From Sipunculus nudus (Eukaryota; Annelida; Sipuncula; Golfingiida; Sipunculidae), in assembly GCA_026874595.1 (NCBI GenBank), contig CM049322.1, forward strand, positions 49,577,340 to 49,641,339: DNA of 64,000 bases, written 5' to 3'. The notes beneath the pieces were generated by a model, which was given only the letters and a program-made list of their open reading frames with translations, searched no databases and had not been told where the DNA came from. Position 1 is the stretch's first letter; the number at the start of each line of letters is the position of its first letter. Positions 47,501 to 58,590 of the stretch are shown here, piece after piece. The position numbers and the translations under genes are program-made.

Positions 47501-48381
47501 CCTGTGCTTTAAGACTCCCAGCCATAGTCTTCCCCCACAAGGGAGCGCTCTCTCCATCCAGGAGCGAATGGGCGACAGACGAACGTAGAACGAAGGAATG
47601 CTCCCCAGGAACCGAGAAAAACTATTCAAAATACTATAAAATCTTATGCCTGTAGTATTGGTTTCTGCATCTCAAAAATGAAGCCCACGCGAAACGCCGA
47701 AAAATAAAAAATCGTAAGATTTTAATTGAGTGTCCAGTGGCCAGCCACACTGTAACTTTGTGATGCAAAGTTGATTAAGGTTGCTTCAGTAATTATATGC
47801 TATCATTCATGTTCTAGTTTTGCTAACTGTGCCATGTTTGACTCATGTTGAAACCTATAGAGAGTCATGACCCTTGCCCAAGTCCAGCTAGGGACATTCA
47901 TGAACCAGAAACATTGGTCGGGCACGTCGGTATATCTGGATACCAGACAGGCTGATATCGAAGCTGCAGAGAATCAAAATAATGTTGATACTCCATATAA
48001 ACCTAAAGAAACCTAACGGTCAGGTGACAGCCGCATGCTAAAACACCAAAGGGCCTATAATGACCCATGTGATGACAGAGCATTCTATGCAGCTAATCTT
48101 ATGGAATGCTATTCCTCTTGATATCAGATGCAGCAGAACTGTGTTATTAACCAGGTGAAGACTGAAGACATATTAAGTCAGTGAGGATTTCACAGGGATT
48201 AAATGTTAATTCACAGATACAGTTATATCTTGTGGTTCCTGATTTTGATGCTAGACGTTTGATGGGCCACTTTCAGTTCCATTTTATTTACAAGGGGACT
48301 CTTTGCGATAAATGTGTACCAATATTTGAAAAGCAAGTAAAATGGTAAGAATTTTGTGTAATATATATATATATATATATA

Positions 48382-49207
48382 CAGTAGAACGCCTGTATTA
48401 CGGTCACCATTGGGACTGGATGAAAGTGGCCTTAATACAGGAGTAGCCGTTATACAGGACTTGATCAGGATAGGGGGGTTAAAATGTAACACGAAACCAA
48501 GTTCAAATCTTTATTAAAATCAAGAAAATAAACGTATATACAGAGTATTAGTATAATTACTGTTATCAATAATAAAATATTTACAATCACGCCAACCCTA
48601 TTTATAACTATTACCAACAATATATACAAATACAATGTTTTTTTATTCAATTACAAACTTGTATATCAATAATATTTGTACAAATGTTGAGAAGCCCTTT
48701 GTGTCGATCAAAGCATACTAATGTCATTCGTAAAATTAAATGACTAACACCCTGATTAAGATCCGGCTCGCACGACTGGTTCCCAACATACAAGCTGGTG
48801 GGAACACATGCCTTACTATTGTGCATACTAATGAGGCTGAGTAGGGTAGTTCGACGCTTGCTACGTGTCAAACAACTCAGTCACGGTCCAGTGGTTACCT
48901 TAATCCAGGCAATCATTAACAGACAGGTATATGTGAGAGCGGACACTTGTATAATGATATCGAGGTCAGAAGTGGCCGCTCGATTTGTTTAGCCCATGTC
49001 AAGGAGTCACTGTCTCTGACCGGAATTGAGGCGTTTCCCGGCCTGCGGGACCGAGAGACCTAGCCGTAATACGGAATAGAGGAGTGACATTAATTGACAA
49101 CAAAATGATTATGAAATATAACGGTCGATAATTTGGGACCGGAAAATCTGACTGTTATAGACGTATTGACCGTTATTGAGGCGTGGCCGTTAGCAGGCGT
49201 TCTACTG
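48382..49207. mobile_element. Non-autonomous pogo/Tc1-mariner-type element
   Basis: Starts CAGTAGAACGCCTGTATTAC and ends, reversed, CAGTAGAACGCCTGCTAACG, with TA on both sides as expected for Tc1/mariner-superfamily target duplications. The 826-bp interior has no transposase frame. Phrases such as GGCCTTAATACAG and GACCGTTATTGAGGCG repeat internally. It lies in intron 1 of copy C. Confidence 0.75.
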
Positions 49208-49286
49208 TATATATATATTACCTTACTAATGATAATAACATAAATTTAGTAGTTGAGTTTAACTTGAGTAGTAGTAGTTATATTAT

Positions 49287-49355
49287 TAATAATAATAATA
49301 ATAATAATAATAATGATAATAATAATAATAATAATAATATAATAATAATAATAAT
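49287..49355. repeat. (AAT)n microsatellite
   Basis: An AAT/AATG trinucleotide tract in intron 1 of copy C. Confidence 0.9.
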
Positions 49356-49599
49356 TGTTTATGGTGACTGCTTTTATCCAGATCATACATACGCACACAG
49401 AGATAAGTATTATTGCCCATTGCCCTTTGACCCTCTTATCCTCAACGGTGAATCAAAGAGGACACAGACTGGAGTTCAAACTCCGGGGAGCCCTGCCAAG
49501 TCTCAAGCGCCGATTGCGAGTGAGACCCGATAAGCCCATTAACGATATTGTATGACTTTTGTGACGTGTCGCTGTCGGGCACAACCGAGGCACCGCATT

Positions 49600-49795
49600 T
49601 GATTCAGCGCGACTGTCGGATCAAACTGATCCTGCAAGTTGGATCAACTGCAGGGGAAAAAAATGGACTTCGCAGAATGTTTATTTTGAAGAGAATTGTG
49701 TGCAATAGGTATATGTCGAGAGGTCTCATATTGGAAATTCACTTGAGCGATATTAAGACACATATATATAAATGTCCGACCACTGCTAAGTAGAA
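49600..49795 (+). repeat. Dispersed repeat, copy in intron 1 of copy C
   Basis: Sequence around TGTGCAATAGGTATATGTCG, GAGAGGTCTCATATTGGAA and AAATGTCCGACCACTG recurs in the same order and orientation at 51035-51205 in intron 2. Family unknown. Confidence 0.7.
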
Positions 49796-50969
49796 ACATT
49801 GTAGCCATTGAATAGATGTCGGGTTTCTATTAGTTAACACACTTCAAACGTATTAATTTTAGCCCTGTTTTATAACATTCCGTGGATACCAAAAATTTGT
49901 TGTCGCCAATGTTCGGATGACTATTATTTGTAAAAAAAAAAAACTATCAGCCCTCACCCGCTCTGTCATTGATGTTATTATTTTGGTATCATCGCCCAGT
50001 GATCGCCCAGCGCCTTTAGCAACAAAGGTTTGACACACGTAAACACGTTATTTGACGTTTATATTAAAATATTTTGTTCCGATATTGTACACCTAAGATT
50101 GTTCAAACAGTTGCATTAAATTCTTATATGAGGAGAAAATGCTTGGTTGAATGCATGGTCAATTTGTTATCTTGTTTGTCCGTTTATCTGTTTTTTCAGC
50201 GTATAAGACAAAAAATACAACCGTCGTTTAAAAAGATTTTAAAGAGTCATTTGGAGAGATCAAGAGGCACGAAATGTTTAATCTGTTCCTCAGCTAAATG
50301 CTATGGTTATGCAGGCTTATATTTCTTTTCTTGATGTTTGCATTTGTCAGCATTTTTTGTGGCGCCTCGGGAGGAATTTGGTTCGAATTTGGAGCATTAA
50401 CACTAGTTCGTTTTGAGTTAAAGTATTTTTATTTTCGTCGGTGAATTTCACAGACAACAACCTTTAACCTCCCAGGATGTTATTTTGTACTTCAAATCAA
50501 ATTTACAATACATTAATAATTATCGTTAAAACTATTATTTTCCCCAGCCACCTGTACCTAAGACGCCATGGCTGACGCCGAAAGAGACGAAGCGACTTAG
50601 TCCGGCGTGTATACAGTATCGTGGTGTGGGTATGCTGTGGCTCACACCCGGGCTGGGACCGCTACAGTGAAGACTGTCTTCATCTCAACATACACGCTCC
50701 AGCCGTGAGTATACTGAGATATATCTCGATAATAATCTATTATCTCCCTATTGACGCCATATAGTGGTTAAAGGGGCCTATTCACCTGCCTTGTCTATAA
50801 GATTAATGTGATTTCTTGCTGTCTTTGGGTACATATTAATACACTGTAGATAACTGCTGCTAAGAGAGGTTCTGATAATGCCTCGATTACGCAGGTATAA
50901 CCTTGTTTATCTCCAAGCTGTTGGTAAACACGGTAGATGAGCCCTTGTCTACAAACACTGTTTACAAAA

Positions 50970-51262
50970 AAAAGTCATTTTTATTTTTTCGGACCCCACA
51001 TCATATAAAACCATATTGCCGAGCGATCAGTCACAGGAACAACAGACTACGCAGAATATTTGTTTTGTAGAGAATTATGCGCAATAGGTCTATTTAGAGA
51101 GGTCTCATATTTGGAAGTCATTCACTTTGGCGATATTAAAGTATTAGGACACATGCGGTCACTCTACTTCAGTATTTGCCGTCATAAATGTCCGACCACT
51201 GTTAGGTAAAACCATCATAAAAAATGTCATTATTATTTTTTCGGATCCCCACATCATATAAA
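50970..51262 (+). repeat. Dispersed repeat flanked by 45-bp direct repeats
   Basis: The second copy of the 49600-49795 repeat is bracketed by near-identical direct repeats at about 50970-51014 and 51219-51262 (TTTTTCGGA(C/T)CCCCACATCATATAAA region; one copy lacks a C). This resembles a tandem or LTR-like arrangement but is too short for an LTR element. Confidence 0.6.
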
Positions 51263-51974
51263 CTTGGAGACTGAAACAAAACGAACAGCCTGTTCGGCGT
51301 ATGGTCGGCGTTTTCTAGCTTTTTGAATGAAAGGTTCAATGGGATTACCTTTAGTTAACAGACATCAGATATCGGAATAGTCCCCTTCAGTGTTGTTCTT
51401 GTATTGAGATTTATGAGCCATTAGAATAATTTGAATATATTAAATAATAGTTATGCTTTTACTAAACCTTTTTGTACCAACTGACAGAATCAGAACGGTG
51501 GGCCGTTTCCCGTTATGGTGTGGATCCATGGCGGCGCCTACCAGAGCTCGGCCAACTTTCAGTACACCGGACACTTTCTGGCCGCACATGACGTAGTTGT
51601 CGTCGTACCCAATTACCGGCAGGGGGCGTTCGGTGAGTGTAAACATTCATATCAATAAAGCTTGGTTTATTTTATGATCATCTAATATGATAAATGTAAT
51701 ATCATGTTTATGTTGGGTCTGGTGAATGTGTTTCCGAGTGTCTTATTTATTAAAGAAGCTTAATTGTATTAGTCTAAATTATAAAAGTTTTAAATAAAAT
51801 TGTGGGTATCTAAGCCTAAACAGATTGGGATTTCGGGCATTGTTTTTCATGAATAAGTGAGTGTGATAATTTTGTCGTTTAACACAAATTCTATATAAAT
51901 ATTTATATAATCAGGAGACAGCATGACAGTAACAGAATTGCATCCCTAAAACGCACATCATACCAAATTAAAAT

Positions 51975-52105
51975 CTCTTCGAAATTTTATTATTTTATTT
52001 TTTTTTTTTAAATATCCGAGTGGCTTGAGCTAAGATCGGTAAATTTCTAGCCTACTGAAATTCAATAAAATAATTTTTGATGCGGGACGAAAATTGACCT
52101 TTTTT
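51975..52105 (-). mobile_element. Decayed remnant of MITE family 2
   Basis: The segment containing CCGAGTGGCTTGAGCT, AATAATTTTTGATGCGGG and AAAATTGACC aligns to the right half of the element at 17143-17484. Terminal repeats are missing. It lies in intron 3 of copy C. Confidence 0.55.
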
Positions 52106-52314
52106 AGTCTAATATTTATTTGAATTCCAAGAATTTTTTTTATGGTTGTGTTGAGTATGATGTTTCCGAATACATTGCTTTTGATTATCGTACCATTTTG
52201 TGGTGTGCACAGTAGCATATATTTTCAATGTAAATTTTATGCACTTATTATAAATACAGAACAATGTTTCAAAATAAAAAAAAAAAAACTTAATATTACA
52301 CCATCACATACTAA

Positions 52315-52557
<243 letters not shown>

Positions 52558-53135
52558 TGATACGCCTATTTTGATTATTATTTTTTTAGGGGTGGGATCT
52601 TTTAATACGTTTGAATGAAGATGAATTTAATCTTAATGTCACGTATTAGGTGAAAACCTTTTATTCTTAAGTTAAAATGTTGTATCAGTCATTTTGGCAC
52701 ACTAGCTATGTTTGTGGTAACAGCGCGAATGCATATCTGCGCCGCCTGGTGTTCAAGTTTAGAACAAGAGCTTTTTTCTGTGATGAACTATTAAATGGAT
52801 CATATTTATGTTTGTTGCATTCTACCTTTCTACTTTTTTATTCATCCGTGGATATTATAGAATTAAAACCAGTTTATCTTTGGTTATGTTCTTTGCCCAG
52901 ATGGAACAGCAAATGGCGATGTGGGATCTAATTACACAAATATCCACACATTTTCAAATAACACTTTGAAATTCAAACTTTAAAGTTCAGAAGCAGAAGG
53001 TACTGTTAGACAAGGAAATAAGGAAATAAAGGTCATGGAATGACAAATATCTAAATACATTGGTGTTAACTTAGTTACTGATATACATTAATTAAAATAT
53101 AAAGTTCACCGTGTCCGTAATCATACATCGATAAT

Positions 53136-54148
53136 GTAAAGCCCCAGTCACACTTTGTCCGTGACTAATCGCAGGAATCATATACAGGTTGTCGTGGCGA
53201 CGGACTGTTAATTTTTATCAAAAACAACGTTATGGTCACATTAGGACAATACATATTATAGCGCGAAAATCGAACGACCACTTATGACCACTCGCGTATT
53301 GCCATACAACCAGCCTCAGCCTATCCTTGACAATCTTGCGACTGTAGTCGTGTGGGATTATGAGACGGTCTTACGACTCTCTCTACCTTAAATTTACTGC
53401 GGGGGTGGGCAAAATACGGCCCGCGAAGTAAACTGATGCGGCCCGTATAAAAGCCCTTGTGCGGTGCGTAACATTCTCGCATTGAATAATGTATTAACTG
53501 TTTTAAACTTTAAGAACAAGATCAGATTGATACATAATCCGTTTTCCTTTAATTCTAAAGACCCTCAACTGATCCCCGGTAGTAAGTAATTGACCAGCAA
53601 GCAGAGAAGGCCCTGAAGCAGAGTGTTTTACATCTTAAAGTACAGAGCAATTAGGCAATTTGTTAAAATTTCAAGAATTCTTTGTTTCGTTTAACGTTTA
53701 TTTTAAACAGATCAGTCATGTGTAAATATTAACAAGAACGGGCCATATCAGCAAACTTACATTTGCACTCTGCTATGAGTATATTATTACATGAACTTTG
53801 GATCCTAATGCTAACACCTTTTACAAGATTGTGTGCAATTGTGTATATTCAGTTAAAATCTCGAGAAACTGTTTTGTATAATCTATGAAGCAGCACACCA
53901 TAAATTCATTCTTATTAATAATATTTTTGTGTGTCAAATAAAGAGATAATCGAATTATTGTGTTTCTATGTAAAAAAAAATGATATTTTAAAATCAGATT
54001 TAGCTCTTTATCAATGCTGCTCACCTGAAACCTTACTGGTTTTCTATGTGCCCCTTGAAGGAGAGTTTGCCCATCCCTGCCTTATGGCCTATCCAGTGGC
54101 GTCAATTTTTCTTCCAGGGTGGGGGGGGGGGGGGGTGACTTTGTATAT

Positions 54149-54197
<49 letters not shown>

Positions 54198-54226
54198 CCC
54201 TTTTCAGCTTGTCTGAGTGACATATT

Positions 54227-54274
<48 letters not shown>

Positions 54275-54826
54275 CTAATTATATATAATTATTATATATA
54301 CGTAATATTTTAAATAATTATAATGTTTTAGAAAATAAGTTATTTTGTGAATTCTAAGCAAGGTTTAGATATTACATTATTTAGTAAATAGATCCAACGT
54401 CTTTAATTCTATTTATTAATATATTTTATGTGCAATATTATAATATTATTCTCAGAAAAGTGGGGGGATGATTACATTGACCATCCCCCCCCTTGCCAAA
54501 AAGTGGGGGGTATATATACCCCCCATCCCCCCCTATATTGACGCCCCTGGGCCTATCGCTGGTCGCATCGTCATATTTTAGATGGCGATGGTATAAGACC
54601 GTTGTAAGACCGCCACCTAACTAACGGCTTTGACCTTACCCACGACCACACTGAAGTCGCAGCGAGTTTTTTTTTTTTTTGTAGGATTAAATATCTCTTA
54701 ACCAGCGATATCGCGGTCGCCAGTGACTTGTTTTGTGACCTTTTTTACGATCACGTTTGACTTCCGCGATTGCAGGTCATATCTTACCTTTACGGTCATA
54801 TTTCCTCAGTGTGGCTGAGCCTTAAG
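53136..54826. mobile_element. Probable TIR element carrying nested insertions
   Basis: The left edge AAGCCCCAGTCACACT and the reversed right edge AAGGCTCAGCCACACTGAGG form an imperfect terminal repeat. Both sides continue with iterated phrases around CGACCAC and TTGCGAC/CTGCAATCGC. The span is interrupted by the hAT-like element at 54094-54549 and by a fragment at about 53401-53470 (GGGGTGGGCAAAATACGGCC) resembling a Charlie-type hAT end. The right edge is 30 bp before the exon 5 acceptor of copy C. Confidence 0.5.
54094..54549. mobile_element. hAT-like MITE with perfect 8-bp target duplication
   Basis: The ends read CAGTGGCGTCAAT and, reversed, CAGGGGCGTCAAT. The flanks GGCCTATC at 54086-54093 and 54550-54557 are identical, giving the 8-bp duplication typical of hAT transposition. 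The interior has G and C runs plus (AC)n and (TA)n tracts and no open frame. Confidence 0.88.
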
Positions 54827-55848
54827 GGAATAAATCATTGAAATTTTCCGTGACAGGACTGTTTCATCAAGTGATCACTCAGAGCGGGTCAGACCTAGCT
54901 CCGTGGGCGGTCAACACGCCACCGTCAAGGCCGGAGAAATACACACAGGAAGTGGCCCGTCAGCTTCATTGTCCAACTTCCGGAAGTAAGGCGATGATGG
55001 ACTGTCTTCGAACACGTGACACCTGGGACTTACAAAATGCGAATTTCAACTGCACGGTGAGTCAGCTGCTGATACCTGCTCCTCAACGCAGAGCCCTGCA
55101 TGTTATTTCCAGAACATAACATGAGTAATTTTATGTTAAACGACTGGAGCCATTATCCGAACGAAATCCCTGTCCCCGAGCTTTTCGTACAAACGACGAT
55201 CAGCGGTATGTATGGTAATATATTCTTTCAGTTTCCAGTGATTGCTCATAACCAGGAAAGGTTATTGACATAGAAACAGCAAATAAAAAAACTTTTTAGT
55301 ATTAGAATCCTCAGGTATATAATTATATTAGTTTTCAATCTGGAGTACAAATTCCTAAAAACTAACATTTCTTTTAATACATTTTTGTCCAGCAGAAACT
55401 ATGTTTTTCTCATCATAAGAATATACAGAAAATACATGGATCTAAACTAACAGATGGTTTAACATTTTACACAGCCTGGTTTCATCTGCCTCGGTTTTGC
55501 GCCGGTAGTTGATGGCACCTTCCTTCCGGACACTCCCATCAACCTCCGCGCGGCCGGAAGATTTGCGAAGGTTCCCATGATCTCCGGAACCACCACGGAA
55601 GACGGGTCACTGTACACTTTAGTCTGTGAGTAACCTGTCTGCTGGAAATATTAACTTTCAATCCAATGCATCATCATTTTGAAAAATAAGACATCTAATC
55701 AGCCAAGATAAAACTATCTAGATTTTCTTTTCGACACTTCCGTTCCGTTGACTTCGGGGTATTTATATCAGAGCTGCTATACTCCTGACATATACATGTC
55801 AAAGACATATAGATTAAAAAGTTTCATAATTTCTCTAGCTGTTTGAAT

Positions 55849-55849
55849 G

Positions 55850-55891
<42 letters not shown>
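55849..55891. repeat. (TA)n microsatellite
   Basis: A TA-rich tract in intron 6 of copy C. Confidence 0.9.
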
Positions 55892-55893
<2 letters not shown>

Positions 55894-56066
55894 AGTATAT
55901 TATGAAATATAATTATAGTGCAATGTATTTTTTTAAGATTCTCAGCAAGGCCAAGACTTTTTTGTAAATACAACGAAAAGCTGGATACGTTTAAATACTG
56001 CAATAAATATTTAGTCAAAACTCAATTTTATGATAATAGGGGTTGGGCCCGAAAATTATGCAGTTA

Positions 56067-56289
56067 CAGGGGCGGATCCAGGATTTAGGAAAAGGGGGGT
56101 CCAACCCAGGAGGACAAATGAAAACCCTGAAAAAAAGTCCTAAGGTCTGAAAAAGGGGGTTGGGGGGGGGGGTCCAGGCGGCAAAATTTTGTCTGAAGCC
56201 CTTAAAAAAACGTTGTGTTTGATGAAAAGGGGGGGGGGGGGGGGGGTCAGGACCCCCTTGACCCCCCCCCCCCCTTGGATCCGCTTCTG
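56067..56289 (+). mobile_element. MITE family 1, best preserved copy
   Basis: A 223-bp element starting CAGGGGCGGATCCAGG and ending CTTGGATCCGCTTCTG, flanked by identical AGTTA at 56062-56066 and 56290-56294, a 5-bp target duplication. The interior has long G and C runs. It sits in intron 6 of copy C, 75 bp before the exon 7 acceptor. Confidence 0.82.
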
Positions 56290-56535
56290 AGTTAGGAAGG
56301 AAAAAGGTACGATAAATAATCTCAACCGGAAATTAAACTACATGTATTTTTTTTCTCCATGCAGTGGCACCGGAAGCAGACAATGAAGATGGCGGGTTTA
56401 CTAAGGATCAGTTCGAGGGCGTTTTGAGGAGGCTGGTTAACAACTTCCGGCCCTCGTTCCCCAGCAGAGTACAAGACATATACATGGCCATGCATAACCA
56501 CTATACACCCTGGCCGCATGTAGAACACAAAGATA

Positions 56536-56705
56536 ACAATAGGCAAGCTGTCAATATGGTAGGTGATTGATCACGTGACACAGTAAAACATAAACAAACA
56601 ATACACAATTGGCAGGCCGTCAGTATGGTACGTGATCAGGCTATACAGTAATACATAAACTTGCAAAACACAACAGGTAAGCCGTCAATATGGTAGGCGA
56701 GTGTT
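56536..56705 (+). repeat. Three tandem copies of the exon 7 end and donor (copy C)
   Basis: The exon 7 end (GCTGTCAATATG then GTAGGT) is followed by two further copies, GCCGTCAGTATG then GTACGT and GCCGTCAATATG then GTAGGC, spaced 69 and 65 bp. Each unit also carries the downstream phrase ACACAGTAAAACATAAAC or a variant. Gene B has two units at the matching place. Confidence 0.85.
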
Positions 56706-58590
56706 CACGTGACAATAAAACGCAACCAAGTTACCACAGTAACTTTACTTGTTATTAAAACACAATCAGCCCAGGCTGCACCTCCTCCCTTTTGGGTAAA
56801 TACCAGCAATGCAAAAACTAGACATATCTTGATAGGGAAATCGAGGGGCTTGGTGACTACAACTCCCTCAGTGACCATAAACTCTGAAAACGGCAACTGT
56901 CAACAAGACGTTCTGAACAGTAAACACAAGTTATATCGGAATCATTTAAAGAGACCTAATCACGTATAAAGTCAGTTGAATTCACACGAAATATAGCAAA
57001 ATATTGCCCTTTAACCGTTGGCTTACTCTTGTTCATGGGTGTTAAAACAAATGGACCAGGCGCGGTCACTGGCGCCAACATACACATAGCGCGAACGGCG
57101 TTTTTGTTGCCTTTTTTTTTCTTTCCAGGCTTACAACCGGTGTTTCGAAACCGAGCACGTTCGTGTTCGGACAATAACATCTGTCAATCAGGATATGCCC
57201 CAACACATTTTGCCCAAAAAAATGTAATACATGTTCGCGCTGGCTGAAACCTCGCGTGTCGCGATGACTCAAGGACCCGATACACCGCGTCTCACTGTGT
57301 AGCGCGTGTAAATGCAGCAGAAACCCCGGACCTATCGCACAAATCAGTCGCGATAGGTTCCACAACGAATTTATATTCGGCCCAAGGACCGTAATATCCA
57401 TCAGCAGAGATAAATGAAAGGAATGTATAATTCTATACAGTATTGCCCCTGGACCAGTCTGGTAAAGCCCAGGGGGCAGTGAGAAATTATTCAATGCTGG
57501 ATACATTCCGTGATACACTGCAGTCAATCCAGATCTCCCTCGTTTTACCCGCTGCTTTTTGTAGCAAGATTTTCTGATTATTATACGAAGGTTTTTGAAA
57601 AGGGCCAAGAATCAGACCTTAAAGAGTGTCGCGGGTTTAAAACGTGGAGCTGGATGCACAATGTGATACCACGCTCTCATTGGTCTGACTACATTTCTTG
57701 CTCTGTACCAATCAGAGATTTAGAATGAGTGTAGTGTGTAACCGCTGTACATGTTGGAGTACAGTCATTAGCCACAAAAGCAATTTGTTGCCATATAGAC
57801 ATTTTTTTTCATATAGACGGGTAATATGACCTTTAAGTTGCTACTTCTTCGCTATATTCTCCATCTGTGGAACAGATGAATCTTGACCTGCAATCCTTTA
57901 CACGTTATTAGCATCACTCCATTTAAACCACAGACGGTTTTATTTCAATTAACTTAGGTTGTAGTTGAAAAGTTGAAATTCATCATGCAATAAAGACAGA
58001 TGCACAAAGTATTGATATTATTTAAAATACAACCTTTGAAATATGTGTGATATAAAATGTATGCTAATATTGACGCTGCCGGCACACCATACGTGAAATA
58101 CCATTGAGACTATAGAATAAAATACTGTTCACCTGTACATGTGTAGCGTCTAAGTCAGGAAGGTTTAATTTTCGGAATAATTTCATCTTCGCAAAATATC
58201 GTCAATTTAAAACCCTCGCAAACGAAAAGCCAACCACAGCATATGTGTTCATGTGCAGAGGCAGATCACACAATCTCTTCTGGACAGGTTATAATACCTT
58301 GTATAAGTTTTCTTATATATAGGTTATCTACTCAGCTCTGATATTTATGTGTATTGTAATGGGTGTTAAGCGTTTTATAGCACATATGTTTTACGCTATA
58401 TAAAATTAATTATTATTATCATTATTATCATTAGTATAAATACTATTTGAAATAAAAAATAGATATATAAGCATTTTTTACAGGGATACAACTTCAATGT
58501 GAAAACGACGGAACTACTAAAACCACGAACCGCCCTTGAAACAAAACCCACAAAATTTTAATACTGTGACTGTATGTATTATTATTACAG
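56706..58590. other. Rest of intron 7 of copy C
   Basis: Non-coding. The stretch 57000-57730 is less AT-rich and shares a GATACCACGCTC phrase with 61050-61062, suggesting an unnamed dispersed repeat. A 180-codon minus-strand open frame at 57066-57608 shows no recognisable family. Confidence 0.4.

Noticed and set aside
57066-57608. 180-codon minus-strand open frame in intron 7 of copy C
   Set aside because: It shows no recognised domain, lies antisense in an intron and overlaps sequence that looks like a dispersed repeat.
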